DNA from: Ficedula albicollis
Lineage: Eukaryota; Chordata; Aves; Passeriformes; Muscicapidae
Length of the DNA stretch: 64,000 bases
Assembly (NCBI RefSeq): GCF_000247815.1
Contig: NC_021673.1
Location: forward strand, 112,336,766-112,400,765
Direction: 5' to 3'
Shown here in pieces: positions 1 through 13,690 of this stretch (position 1 is the first letter of the stretch; every line of letters begins with the position of its first letter). A program made the translations under genes and the position numbers. A model generated the notes under the pieces. That model saw only the letters and a program-made list of their open reading frames with translations. It did not search any database and was not told where the DNA came from.

Positions 1-1520
1 GTGCCCAGTGGACACCTTTGCAGAAGATTTCCAGGTCCATGCAGCACCATGTAGCTCACACCTACAACAGCACAACATAGTGAGAAGCACCACACATTTG
101 TCTTTTACTTGGCTTGACAAATAATTGATGGACATCACATTACTTAAAAGAGAAAGTACTTTTTTCAGGTATGTTTAACAAGTGAGGCATGACCCTTAAT
201 TTTTGCTTTGTATTCGATTTTCTACCACTTGCCTTATATTTTCCTGCAGAGGCTTAGAGAAGTTATGTTAAGAAGACACACAGTTCATACACAAGAGACT
301 TTTGAGGGAAGAGGAAGACTTCCAAGTTTGTTACTCGTGCAGTAATGGCTTCTAAATTTTTTGTAGTTTAATTGTAGTTTTATTGACTACACTTAAGCAA
401 TTGTGAAAAGCAAGGAATTTTTCTGTTGTTATTCAGCTTATCCTAGCCATAGAAATATCAGGATCTTTACAGAAAAAAAAAAAATTCAAATGGGTCAAAG
501 ACATCACATTAAAAAGAGAACCCTGAACAACTTCAACAGCAGGTAAGGGGTACAAACTCTTCAGTGAAGTTATAATGACTGCTTCCAACTACACAAGCCT
601 GCATGAATTTGCTGTACTAAAAGAGCCTCCAGGGCTGTCCTGGTTTTTAACTTTGAGCTGTTAGGTAAAAGCTGGAAACAAGGAGCAGCACAGGGTCACC
701 ACCACTTTGGTAGTTCACCAATGACCAGCTAGTAGCTGGTCTCACAGAGAATAACCTAAAGGCCTTCAGCAGGAACCAAACACCTCCAGGAACCAGTTAA
801 CTTGGCAAGATTTGTGAAGAGCAGCAAAGACTGAATGAATGAACTCTAAGACACTCAGTTCCGCATAAGCATAATTAATGTATCCAACTATGAAGCATAA
901 GACTGACATTATCTTGGAAAAACTCCAGGGGTCACAGGCATGATACAGGAAAGGAAGCTACAGAAGGAGCTACTGTATTTGCTTAATAAATCTATTGCAC
1001 AAACTGCTGTCAGTGGATTTTGTTCCAAGGAACTACACAAACAAAACAGTCTTTGCAGACAGAAGAGAGGGAAGGGGTGGGAGAGAGGCGAGAAGGATTC
1101 AATCTCATGGTCTCTAACAGTGCTGAACAGCTGAAATGGTCATGGACAATGTCTGTGGAACTCATGAATTTTCTGAATTATTGTGACAAATCTCAACTTC
1201 ACAAACTGAAGGAGAAAATAACCACTTCTTTAACAAATCAAGAAATGTCAGTTTGTCATTTAAACATGAGGTTTCATTTAAATAGACAACTTTTTTTGTT
1301 GAGCTGTTTGCATTCTTTGAAACAGTTTTCATAATTTTCCAAGATGGGAGATATTCCCATGTTGTCTACAATTGCTTTTCTAGTCAAATAAATGGATCAA
1401 ATTGTATACAATCTGCTTTCCTATAGGAGAACTCTGGAGAACTCTAAATATACACTGAAGTCTGTGTTTTCACTTGACCTTCTCAAATCACTTTAGTTTA
1501 GCTAATAGGATTTAATTGTT

Positions 1521-1635
1521 CTGTCTTTGCATGAAAGCATAAATGTTAAGAATTAAAAAAAGATATCCTTAGCAGAAGCTGTCTTTGCATGGAAGCATAA
1601 ATATTAAGAATTAAAAAAAGATATCCTTAGCAGAA
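1521..1635. repeat. Tandem duplication, 58-bp unit, two copies
   Basis: CTGTCTTTGCATGAAAGC... at 1521-1578 is repeated from 1579. The two copies differ at two positions, both A/G. Confidence 0.95.
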
Positions 1636-2270
1636 ATTCTCCTAAATTTAAGACTGTATACACTGCAAGTGTAAGGATGCCTCAAAATTAAACAAAAATA
1701 ATTTTTTTTCATTCAGATTTAGGAATATGAAAAATACCAAAGGAAAAACATTTCTTCCTATATCCTTCAGCTACACTGGTTTTCAATAAATTTAATTAAT
1801 ATACCCCAAAAGCTGTTTCTTTCATATCAGACTGTCTGGACAGTAATCACAGAAACAGAGCATTAGGTAATGTATTTATGTAGGACACTACTGACTATTT
1901 CAAAGTTGTCCTGAGGAGACATTTTACACAGAGCTCTCAGATGACTCAGTAGATGGCAAAATTCCCTGTACTGCCAATTATTAATTAAAGCTTATTCTAG
2001 AGAATTAAGTGAATTCTCACATACAAGTGTCTCTTGTAACTATGCATTGGCACGTGATTCTGGAGCTCATTACCTTCCAAACAGGCTTAATTATTTTCCC
2101 TAAGTATTTTTCTTTTTTTCACTTACTGCTGTTAAGGAAGCTTGGTATTACTACCCCATTATTCTTCTGTTTGCAACAAGGACTTGGCCTTCAGGAAGAA
2201 CATCGTGCAATTCTGAATTGCTAACAGGCACTAAAAAAAGGTGGCAGTAGTAATGAGTTATCACAGTTTC

Positions 2271-2300
2271 AGACAGACAGACAGATGTGTGTGTGTATAT
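2271..2300. repeat. (GACA)n/(GT)n compound microsatellite
   Basis: CAGACAGACAGACAG followed by GTGTGTGTGTATA. The next 50 bases are TA-rich. Confidence 0.85.
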
Positions 2301-3920
2301 TTGGATATGTATAAGCATATATGTAGACAATAGGTATATACATATAAATTTGAAAACATGGACATTACCTATTAAACCCCTGCAAAAAACAAATCCAAAA
2401 ATCCCACTTCATAAACTTTTAATGTCATTCCTTCCTGCCCTCAGCTCTTCCTTTTCCACATCTACCATGATACACTTAAAGCATCTGTAGATGTCAGAAG
2501 AGATGTCAGAATAGCACACCCCTCTCTCCTTCAACACACAACCCTGACACACTTCACTGCAGAAAAACCAGTGAAACAGCCTCCAAATATTTTCCTCTGC
2601 AGCTGGTCTTTAAGCCCTAATAACCAAGGGAGGTTGAAGTCACTCTCTAATCTCCTAATGTGTAAGAATCAACAGAGCTCCCCTTTGAGCAGCCAGCCTA
2701 CGCCGGAGCACGGAACAGATTGTGTCAAGTGACAGCTGCTTTCTGGCAGAACACGCAGGCTCCCTACCAAGAAAGGGAGGCAGGAAGCATCACTCAGCTG
2801 AGGAAGAGGTTGCCAGATTTAAAAAAAAAAAATAAATCATAAAAAACAAAGTCATGCAGTCATTTGAAGAGGATCCATGCAGCTCTAAAGAGTTGCCTGC
2901 ATATATCCTGAATGTACACACTCTGTTGCCATCTCCTCTTCACCTCTCCTCTGTTACTCGCCTTTAGCAGGAAGAAAGTTTCCCACCACAAGGATGATTT
3001 GCCTATGTATCTGAATGGTGCTTCAGGTATTACAGCTCCTCTACAGAGAGAAATAATAAAGGACTGTCAAGCTCTCTAACTGGTTAAACCAAGTTTGAAA
3101 TTGAACATGTCATACACATACTCACTTTTCTTCAGAGAAGAATTAGGTGTAAGAAAATGAGCTGTAGTCTGGTGATTGTTCATGGATATTACTGTATGCA
3201 TATACACAGGTACCAACACCTGGAAACACATTTCTTGCTACTGTGTCAGCATGCAAGAACAAGGCATGGAATAAAAAAAAGTTTCACAGCTCCATATTCT
3301 GACCAGCTTGTGCAAGTGGTGTTTTAATTTCGAAGTATCCACTAAATACAGCTTAAGACCAGTCACAGCTCAGTTCAATTAAGAAGTTTCTGAAGTTACA
3401 GAAGTTCTGGGTGCCTACAATGTTCTGGAGCACAAAGAATTCTGTTTTAAATGCTACATTTTTGAAAACAAGTTGTTAGAAGTACACATTTGTATTTCTG
3501 GATGCATTACCTTCTAAGATGAGGGGAAAAGAATTCAGCCCAAGCAACCTTTCCACCTCTGTTAAAGAAATAGTAACAAAAAAACCTCCCCTAGAAAATC
3601 TTGGGAACAAAGCTGCAATTTTTTTTTTTTTTTTAAAGGACTATTTAGATATTAGGGCTGCAACACTTGACAAATTTGCATTCATATCCTTGAGCTGTAT
3701 GATTTATGCCCTTTTTTAGTTTGATTTCAGTCCTGCTTAAAACCTTTATACATATGCTAGACATACAGCAGGCTAACAACTAACTGCTCTGTCAAATCCA
3801 CATTTACGTGCAAGCAGTCAACACACAGATTGTATGAAGGGATTTTCACCAGTTTCAGCAGGATGAACAAGGGACTAGAAAAGGTTATGGAATTAAGCAT
3901 TTTTAGAGGAAATGCACCAT

Positions 3921-4070
3921 ATAGATTCACAAATCAGAGGATATTCTGAGTTGAAAGATATCCACAAAGATCATGAACTCTAACTCTGAAGTGAATGGTC
4001 CATACAGGAATCAAATCCACAACTCTGGTGTTATTAGCACCATGCTCTAAACTAACTGAACTAGGCTGGC
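3921..4070 (-). mobile_element. TguSINE1-like SINE (tRNA-Ile head, CR1 tail)
   Basis: Read on the minus strand, 4067-3996 is a diverged tRNA-Ile(AAU)-like sequence. It has an A-box-like TAGTTCAGTTAGTTTAGAGC, the anticodon-arm segment GTGCTAATAACACC, and a B-box-like GGATTTGATTCC. It continues directly into 3995-3921, which matches the avian CR1 3' end (reverse of the ATTCTGAGTTG...AAGATCATGA type). This two-part structure is that of TguSINE1, a passerine SINE mobilised by CR1. Many differences from tRNA-Ile indicate an old, inactive copy. The CR1 tail alone could be an ordinary CR1 fragment, but its fusion to a tRNA-like head argues for the SINE. Confidence 0.85.
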
Positions 4071-7000
4071 TGTTCCTCTGAAAGGTCATATAACTCTGAA
4101 TCAAGAAAGTTCTAATACTATATGGTCAGTGAAGGATGTTAAACTGCAGACTGCAACCTTTCAAGAACTCAAAAATGGCAAATGGGTGTAACGTAAATAA
4201 ACCAGACAATAACAGTTCAATTTGTGGATGAAAGAGAAGTCCCAGCCCCTAAGAATAAACATACCTACAAACTGATCTGATAATAGGAAGAGTTTTGCAA
4301 TACAAGATAATACTAATAAAACAGGAAAGTTGGTTACAAAATCTGTTCTTGCAAGAGTCCTGATTACGTCATGAATTTAAGAGATTATAAATTATTGTCT
4401 TTACTACTTCCTCTAGTGCTTTACATTCTGTTTACCAAACAGAAATAGCATGCAAGGAGCTTGTAGCAGGTGTCCCCCATGGCCACCACAGGTCTCACAC
4501 CAGCAGTGGGGCACCTCTGCAGAGCCCATGGAGGAGACAATTCCAGAGCTGAGGCACAGCTGGGGCACGTGAACGGATCCAGAACCCAGCACTGCGTAAT
4601 CAAAAGCTGCTGCTGCTTCTGAAATGTTAATGGTTGGGCATTTCATTTGGGATTACATGATGCTCTTCTAGTTTTGCATCTGTGCTCACGAATACACTGC
4701 AATTCAGTGCCAAATTGCAACTGTTCTCACAAATATTCCTTTCCAGCCAGAGACCAAGTACTTTTAAAGCTGGTCTCTGGTCAGGATCAGGCTAGTTCAG
4801 TTACTATTCTTAATTCTGCATCTCTATTACACAAGCCCACACAAATACTTCAGCCCAGAGCCAGGAATTCCCCTTCATTTTCCATCACCTCAGCCTGTAG
4901 CATCTGGTAAATAAAAATACAGAGTCTCTCATCTAAGGGGAGCAGTTTATCTAGAGATGGGTTGTAACACTCTCATGCTCTCCAGCCTGTGGAACTTCAG
5001 TCTCCTCAGCCTTCCTGTTTCACCTGGGAAGTTCTCCTTTTCTCCTGGCTGGTCCTAAATGCTGAGATGCCTCCAGGACACGACTTTCAACAGCACATTC
5101 ATAGCCAAGAATGCAGCTCATCTCACAAAGGAACATGGGAATAGCCCCACTGTCTTGCCCTTGCAAAATTAAGACAATAAGGTTTACAGGTTTACAACTT
5201 ACAGGAAGGTTTACAGAACTTAAAAACCATAGAAAACTTACTGCCACCATTCTGGATCTGAGAAGGATTTATTCTAACACAAAGCACCCTTTAAGACCAC
5301 ACACCAATAACTTTTTAGGAAATTAATAATGGCTTTTGTCAAATAATACTTCGATCTTGCTAACTGCACAATGAAATAGGGGAATGTTTAGGGATTTTCT
5401 AAATAGCCCAAAATCTATTCTCACAGTTAACAGCTATTCAAAAACATCAGTACAAATTTCTCATAGTCAAGTACAGCATAAAGGTATTTTTATTTTTTCC
5501 ACTACTGTTTTTGCAGATGTCAAGATCACAAAGCTTGTACTCAAAACTTAGATGCTAAGGTACTGAACTTGCAGGACAGTGGTGCTTAACAGATGAACAC
5601 GTATCTCTGAATGACTGCAAAACAAGAGGGAGAGAACAGTCTAAAAGTGACTTTGCTATATTTAGGAATAGTACAATCAATACAATACAACCATCCACTC
5701 CACAAATATAACTTGAGTTAGTTGCCAATGCCTGGAGCAAGTACATCTGTAGAGAAAAAAAAGAAGTAAATAATTAAATAAATAAACAGTTAAATCAGTC
5801 TGATAACATAAGGGGGAAAGATTCCAGCAAAAGAATTTGCCAGGCACAGAAGAAATGCTTTATTTCATTTGGGGGAATTTATCAAATCTCTACATGAGTT
5901 TAGCAATCTCTTAGCTGCTCTTCACATGTTTACTTTTGTTTTGCTTTAGTTACTGTGAGACTGTTAGCAGCCAAAAATATTAAGGTGAAGCCACACAGGG
6001 GCACAAAATAACAGGAAAAAAATAAAATAATGGCAATCTAACAACCTCCACTGACAAAATAAATGACTTTGCAGCTCAGAGGGAAATGTTGCATTATAAT
6101 CTGGATGCAATCAAATCTCTGGTGGGTTTGTAAATCATTGCTAAGAATAATCTGTCTGGTTGTTTACACTATTTAGAAGAATACTGGTGTCGACACCCAA
6201 AGTTTGATTTCCATGTTGGCCTGAACTCTTTCTTCTATAACTGTTAGCAGACAAAATTTTGTCATCTTTATTAGTCAGACCTTCTGGAATAGTCAAACAC
6301 TGAAGTTAATAGTTCTCCACAAATCATAAGTGATAACTCCCATGTAGAAAAGGAAGAAAGAAAACATTTACCACTGGACTGAAAGACATCCATGAAAACA
6401 GTACAGTGGGGTTTTATATTTACTGACTTCTGTATGGTATACATTCCATTTAAGATGAAAAATCCTACAAATGTACATGGCCACAAAAATAAAGAGATTT
6501 GACCACTACAGTTTGGCTGGGGTTTTTTTTTTCTTTTCTTTTCCTTGCTCTTTCTCAAACTAAAAAGTTATCATACAGTATTAACCTCTACCAGCTAGTT
6601 TTAATGTTTGCAATTTTATCCACTGGAGGAAAGAGAGAAAACAACAGTTGAAGGCATCTGTTTCCAAATGTTTGATTGGATATGGTTCAAAGAGTCTGCA
6701 GTCCAACCCTTCAAGAAGAGGTGCTCTCATTAAATAATACAAATCCTTTGTATATAATCTTGCACCTGCTCTTTTCCGTGGAAACCACATTTTTACTGTT
6801 CACTCCTCAGTCTTTCTGAGCCACAGCTCAGAAAAGTAGAAGAGTAAGGAACCTAAAAGGTGCTCCCAAAATGCAACACACATAAATCCATTGCTGTGGG
6901 TGGTTGGGAGTGACTAACTCAGTGCATTTAAAATTACTAATTGTACTTACATGCTCTGAGTTTGTAAGGACATATTTTTTTGTGGCGCTAATACAATCAA

Positions 7001-7910
7001 ACTAAATTTATTGTGGAATCAAATTTTTGTTGTTGCTGCCATTACATATGAACTACATTTCATATGAAATCAGCTAAACAAATATATGCACCCTCCTATC
7101 TGCATTATCTCCATTCATTCCTGGGCATTAAACTGATATTGCTATCATTTATTTCTGTATATAGATGGATGTTCTTTCATAGCCACTGGATCAAGCTTCA
7201 ATATTTAAGGCAAAAGGCTTTTGAACCTTAGTTGTCCCGGAGTAAGGTTTGGAAACCTTGCCATCTGTAGTCTCCACCTCCTCTCACTGAGGTGAACCCA
7301 CAGATCCAGGTCACTGTGTTCAAATAACCAAAAGCCACCCACATTGCTTCCTTACATTTCTCACTTTCTGAACCATAGTAGTATGAGCAGAATACCAGAG
7401 AGAGAATACAAGTATTTCAAAATACTCAGAAATAGGCTCTTCTCAAGAGTCCTTGTTAGTAATCCAGCTCTGCTCCCATTGAAATTACTGGGACTTTTAT
7501 CACTGTCTTGAAAAAAGATTAAAAAAGAAAAAAAAAAAAATCAATGGCTCAACTAAGGAAATGTTACATACATCCACAAAAGTTTTCCTGAGAAGCCAGT
7601 GAAGAGTTTAATCTAATCCTTCCCTGATGCTGTTTGCTTTTTTGCTTACCCCAAACATTACCCAGAAGTTCTGATATCACCTATGTGCCATGGCCACTTA
7701 CTTCTCATGGCAAAGAAGAATTTTTCCTCCAGTGAGGAAAACCTGATGAGCATTTCAAATGAAGACAATACTTGGTGAAGAATTACCTGCTGAGGGGTTA
7801 CTAAGCCCTAGAACAACAAAACCAATCACTCAAGACAAATTTCAAAGTTATAGCATTTGTTAATTTTGAGCATAATTAACCTGTGAAACTCATCTGGCTT
7901 AAGAAGCCAA

Positions 7911-7960
7911 GATATGACATGCTATAGATATGACATGCTGTATGACATGCAACAACATGC
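7911..7960. repeat. Three near copies of TATGACATGC
   Basis: GATATGACATGCTATA, GATATGACATGCTG and TATGACATGCAAC occur in succession. This looks like local slippage. Confidence 0.75.
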
Positions 7961-8969
7961 ACTTGTGGCTGTGTACCACAAGCAGAGCCTAAATGTAAAA
8001 GGACAACACACAAAGTTATTTTAAAATCTATTTCAGAGAAACTGTCTGAGGAAACAGGTAAGAGGGTGTCTGTTCATTTGAATAGCTCCTCACATGTAAG
8101 AATAAACTTTTAAAACAGTTTTGTTTATTTGTTTAGTACAGAGAATTCCTGCAAGGGAGACTAATATTTATAACAATGCTAGTCAAAGTATTCAGTCTCT
8201 ATTCCCAAGATCATCCCTCCCTCCATCCCTTTTGAAACAAAAAGTCCCATCTGCCAAAACCAGCCCAAATTGTTTCTATTGTTGATTTCTTTTGAAGTCA
8301 ATGATACTGAAGCCTTAGGCAAATGCTTACCAACCAGGTCCCCCACTTTACTTTTCCAAATAGCCATCCAAACAAGGTTTTCAGCTTTATAAACAACTAA
8401 GCCTTTACAAAGAGAGTATGTTTTAAAGTGATCCAACTAAATTATGAACAAGATCAAGTATTACTCAAGTGCTGCCTTTCAAAATGCAACAGCTGAAACT
8501 TTTGATTCAGATTTGGAAGAGCAGGGCTTACTGGTGCTCAAAGGGAGACCCTACACAGAAATGCTTATTTTCTCCTTCACTTTATTTCATAAATGCATCT
8601 AAACATCACTGTGACTGGACCAGCAACTATGGAAAACAATCAATACCCATCATCACCACACACAATGCAAAAACTAGAAATATGTACATAAATCACATAT
8701 ATGGCTCCTATGACAAAGGCCCTTCAAAGTGAGGGTCTCTGTTTACATGCAGTACAACTCCTATCCATCAGAGCAGCTTATGAGCATAACAGGTATTTTG
8801 AATGATATGAAAACGTTCTTATCCTGAAAAAGTAGCCTTGTATTAAACAAGGCAGCAGCAGATAACTCTGCTAGTGATTTGGGCAGAGAAATTCTGTCAG
8901 AAGCATTCATATAGTAGCTTGGTTTTCAAAACTTGGGGAAGAGAAATTTAATTTTCACAGCCCTTAAAT

Positions 8970-9099
8970 GCTTACTAAATTTCTAATTCTGGGACTTTAC
9001 CTTCCTTCCCCACTCTCTTAAGAGCTTTTTCCACGCTTACTAAGTCTCTAATTCTGGGACTTTACCTTCCTTCCCCACTCTCTTAAGAGCTTTTTCCAA
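8970..9099. repeat. Tandem duplication, 65-bp unit, two copies
   Basis: GCTTACTAAATTTCTAATTC... ending in GAGCTTTTTCCA is present at 8970-9034 and 9035-9099. Two transitions separate the copies near their start. Confidence 0.95.
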
Positions 9100-9370
9100 A
9101 ATGGAAAGTGTGGACTTCAAATTTCTTCTGCAGGAACTTTCTAATGAAAACACCAGCTTCCTTGCACACCCACTCAGATGTATACAAGTTGTGGCAACAT
9201 GTCATAGAGGAATTTCACAGCAACACATACTTATTTCACCATCTCCCTCAAACACATCAGTTAACTTTATTCTGTGACTTAAAATTTGTAACACTAGACA
9301 CCTGAAGCTAAATGAAATACTGAAATATATTTAAGTACTATAGTATTGTTGAAAACTGCACATAAAATAT

Positions 9371-9517
9371 TTTTTCTGGCTATTTTTGGAAAACCAGAGA
9401 TGGAAAGTGCGAAAGCCCGATTCTGAGTTGCATTAAATTTTCTATTTTTCTGGCTATTTTTAGAAAACCAGAGATGGAAAGTGCAAAAGCCCGATTCTGA
9501 GTTGCATTAAATTTTCT
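9371..9517. repeat. Tandem duplication, 74-bp unit, two copies
   Basis: TTTTTCTGGCTATTTTTGG... through CATTAAATTTTCT occurs at 9371-9444 and again from 9445. The copies differ at two positions, both G/A. It lies only 270 bp from the duplication at 8970. Confidence 0.95.
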
Positions 9518-10008
9518 TTACCCTTTTTCAGATGAATTTAAGACAATGGAAATAAGCTAGATACCTTATGAGTTTACTCCCAGATAGGAAACTGTCAACT
9601 ACTTACTGTGGAGTCAGCAGGACCTACCAGCTCCTCATTGATCCTATTTAACACCATGCTATAGGACTGTACACACTTTATGCTTTACAATGGAAAACCT
9701 AGATTAAAAAAATACTAAATCCCCCATAAGCATCCCAACAGCTAAGAATACAGTTTAGCTCTACATTGGCAAAATTAGGTAGGCTACTTTGCTACATTGC
9801 TTTTTTACTTATTTGCCTATAAGTGCATACCTTCCTTAAAATATATTTACATTTCCCCCCCTGAAAAGTCCAACCCACTCACACTGAATGATTTTTACTG
9901 CTCACACACAAAGAAGTATCTGGGAGTAGTCTGCCTTCGGGTATACAGATACTTTGGAAATCAAATCAAAGTGAGATCTGGTACTGAGGGGTGTATGTGT
10001 ATATATAA

Positions 10009-10023
10009 AGAGAGAGAGAGAGG
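10009..10023. repeat. Short (GA)n
   Basis: AGAGAGAGAGAGAGAGG after a TATATA stretch. Confidence 0.85.
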
Positions 10024-11421
10024 CTATTACTCACACCTTGCTATGATAATATGACTTGGCAAATACAGAGGGTCAGATGCCTCTGCTCTCCCCCCCACAT
10101 TGTGCTGCTATAATTGGTCACCAGCAATGTGACATAGAAATGGTTTGTAGGTTCACACTCAGCTGGAACCTGTCCAGGCAAGGCCTGGGGAGGGAGAGCT
10201 TCCCAAGAGTCCCTGCTAGACACACACAGTTGGAAGAAAGCCTGCAAGACAGAAGATTAACAGTCTGCAAAAAGACCTCCACCACCCAGACGGTGTCGGC
10301 CAGCTGAAGAGCTCATCCCCAGATTGCCCCCAGTCTGTCAGACACCAGACCTGGCAGTGCCTGAGGCCAGCAGCACAGCCCTGCTTCCAGGCTGCTTAGA
10401 TAACAACTGTGCAGCCAAGGGATGGACTGGGAGAAGTTATTTTAAGTTGCAATTATGAGTTCATACTTATCAAAAGAGCCGGATGAACACAGTCATTGCT
10501 GCTGATAGCTTCCTTTTCTCTTCTGAAAGAGCTACAAGGATTTTAGTCATGGCAACTAAAGACAAAGTAAATATCACCTGGTGAAGGATTAGGTGCACAC
10601 TGCTGCTGCTACCACCTCAGTGAACTCCAGTACCTCCCATTCTTTTTTCAGGCAGTCCTACTGAAACTGATCTGAAACACATCTCTCATTTTTTCTTGTA
10701 GAAGTACTTAACCAGCCTCTTTCCTACACGGGATCCAACAAACCCACCATGCAGTGGCAGTGCTCAAGATAAAGGACTGCACTCTTCAGCTGAGGGCTGG
10801 GTAGCCACAGAGGCACACAAAGGGTAGCAAAGTACTTCACACTTTCAAAGCAATCACTGAGTGGGCCAGGAAAAGTGTTAGAAGTCACAGCAAGAAGAAA
10901 AAGCAGCACGACTGCACAACTTCAGAAGGGGTTAGCAGCAAGATGATGGAGCACGAGGCGTTCTCCCTTTGCTACACACAAGCTAATTCCAACACGAGAA
11001 CAAACACCAACGTCAGAGCCAATATTAAAAGTCATTGCCACAGCACAGAATATTCTTCAGCAAAAAAGGTTAAGAGCTGAAGTACAGCCTGACCTTGCCA
11101 CGAGTTCATCTTGCAACAAGTCATAAGGCTGAATGAGGAGGCTGGGCATAAATAAGTTTTTACTTGCATGAGTCCTTACACCTTGGCAATGGATTTCTCT
11201 TAGATCAGTCACACAGCCATTACTAACAGTAGAGACTAATGATCATAAATTTTATGCTCCCATACTGGTGGCACCCACGGCTTAAAAACAATGGTCCCAT
11301 CAATCCTCCAGACCCAATACTGGCTACTAGATGCAGTATTTTACAACAAGTATTTATTGAAATTAATTTTAATAGCATTTTATAGACCAGCTGCAATCAT
11401 TTACTACAGCCTTTCCGACTA

Positions 11422-11537
11422 CTGTGACTTTCAGAAGTCAGACATTGTTACTTTGTTTTATTTATCATTGAAAATTTTCTGTGACTTTCAGAAGTCGGAC
11501 TTTATGTTACTTTGTTTTATTTATCATTGAAAATTTC
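11422..11537. repeat. Tandem duplication, 57/59-bp unit, two copies
   Basis: CTGTGACTTTCAGAAGTC... through TTATCATTGAAAATTT is found at 11422-11478 and 11479-11537. The second copy has a small length change around GGACTTTATG. Confidence 0.93.
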
Positions 11538-12341
11538 ATATGCTCTAAAAAAGTATATATGGTACCCAGCCACCACTGAGAGGGAAAGAACTGTGCGCTT
11601 TCTAGTTTTCTAAAGCAGCTTCTGGAATATTTTCTCACAGCTTCGGCAAAAAATTGTTGCAGAAGCTACAGTGAAGTTTTGTCTTCCTATAATACTTACA
11701 TTCTGATGTTTCCCAATCCCCTTCCTGAAAGAAAACTCACCAAAAACGTTGCAGGATTTAAATTTTTTCTTCTATCTGGCAAGAAGAAGTGGCTCTAAGA
11801 CTATGCCACACACAAACTGGATGAGCAGCCAACTGCTGAGTGGGAGGCTCATTAAAAAAGGCCATTTGCTTGCCATATGTCTCTTTCTTCTAGACAGACT
11901 AATTCTAGTCATTAGAATTTTAACCAGAAATGCAGACTAGCAAAGCAACTTTTTGTTAAAATGGCACCAGAAATTTTCCTAGGCGGAGTATTGAGAGCTA
12001 CTTGGTGCTCAGAGCAAGTTACCAGCTGGACAGGGGATCCCTGATCCCAAAGTGGGTTTGGCAGAATGCCTCATCCTTGCAAGGCTGCTGTTTCTGACCT
12101 CCCAGTGGGGAGCCCTTATCCCTCCATCTCTTGCTCCTGCTGCTGTCCCCTGCTTCTCCCTCCACCAGCATTTGCCCTCACTCTTCTCCCTCCCTACTGC
12201 TGCCCTACCACTCCCACAGCCAGCAGGATGACAAAAGTTAGCACGAGCACATCTGGTCCCAGCCATCTACCTAGAACAGATCTTTGGATTCACTAGCTCC
12301 ATCAGATCCTTTGACACCTTTCTGTGTCTTTCACAGTGTGC

Positions 12342-12492
12342 GTATTGACACACCAGCAGACCAACAGGTAACCCACAGACTTCTTGAAGTGGGACAGTGG
12401 TCAGACAGCAGCAATCTGTATTGACACACCAGCGGACCAACAGGTAACCCACAGACTTCCTGAAGTGGGACAGTGGTCAGACAGCAGCAATC
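12342..12492. repeat. Tandem duplication, 76-bp unit, two copies
   Basis: GTATTGACACACCAGCAGAC... through AGACAGCAGCAATC is present twice, at 12342-12417 and from 12418. Two transitions distinguish the copies. Confidence 0.95.
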
Positions 12493-13662
12493 AAATTGAA
12501 AAAAAAGGAGAACCACCAATCCAACCCCAACTGTTAGGATTTCAAGTCCATCTCAATCTTTTTTTAGGCTCAGATAAAGCAATTTTTCAGATAAGAACAT
12601 ATGCATACTAGATCTTATTATAAATGTCACTCTCTCTTCTGTTTACATTCTGTTTTAAGACACTACCAGTCTGAACTCAAATTCAGGTTTTCTGTTGATT
12701 TTATTTAGAAAGTTTGTCTAAATTCATGTGTTATGTTTCTATAGCAACTCTCCTTTTGGCTGGTTCAACAGCACTGCATAGAAAAAGTCTGATACTATGA
12801 ACAGTTACAAGTACTGACCATTTCCCCCATCCAAAGTCCCACAATGCCCAGTAAAGCCTGAGGCTGGTTTAGTATCATACAGCAACTTCATTCCTACTCA
12901 GAGTATTTCTCATCCCACACCCCAGGACACGCTTTAGCTCTTCTACACTGACTCTGAGGGACACATCCCTCCCAGCAGTTGGTTCTGGGTTTCTAAGCCA
13001 CATTTTTAAGAATCTCTCAACTCAGATCTACAAATCTAACACAGCACTACTTCGTTTTTCTTCTATTTTTGGCAATGCCATTTGTGTAGCCAATGTCTTA
13101 ATTCTTCCACATACTTTGAGCCCTAGTAATTAATATAGCAGAGATGCAGTAGTCAAAGAATTGGATTACTCAAGTCACCTTGCCTATCCATCTCACTCAT
13201 TTCACTTTTACCATCAAGCTTCACAGTGATGCCACTTGGCCTACACAGACTTTACTTTTTGAGCCTGGAAATGCAGAGGCCCATGCAGCATTTTATCAGT
13301 TTCCCCAGTCAGCATTTTTTGCTGAATGCTTTCTCCTCCACAGACACACACCTCAACTTGCCTATGCTCAAAAGGTTTTAAATCACTTAAAAATTAAATA
13401 AAATACACAAATCAGTTATTCTGGCAGAACACAACAAAATGCACTTCCCATCATTTTGATGAAGACCTTCAGGGGGGATCTTGCATCCTACTCACACATC
13501 CTTCTTCCTTTTTGAGCACATGTGCAGCCATCATAACAAAAACGGGACCTTACACATGATGAGCTGGTCCACACACAGCAAAAGAAAGACCAGGTGAGTG
13601 CCATGAAACAAGGCAGCAATGAATAGATGCAGCTGGCTTGAATTATTTCAGCCACCCAAATG

Positions 13663-13690
13663 CAGCCAGCCAGCCAGCCTTGGCTGGCTA
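13663..13690. repeat. (CAGC)n with an inverted GGCT copy
   Basis: CAGCCAGCCAGCCAGCC followed by TTGGCTGGCT. The last AGCCAGCC and GGCTGGCT form an 8-bp inverted repeat with a TT spacer. Confidence 0.85.

Noticed and set aside
3996..4067. A tRNA-Ile gene on the minus strand
   Set aside because: The tRNA-like segment is diverged and is joined directly to a CR1 3' tail, which is the structure of a SINE and not of a functional tRNA gene.
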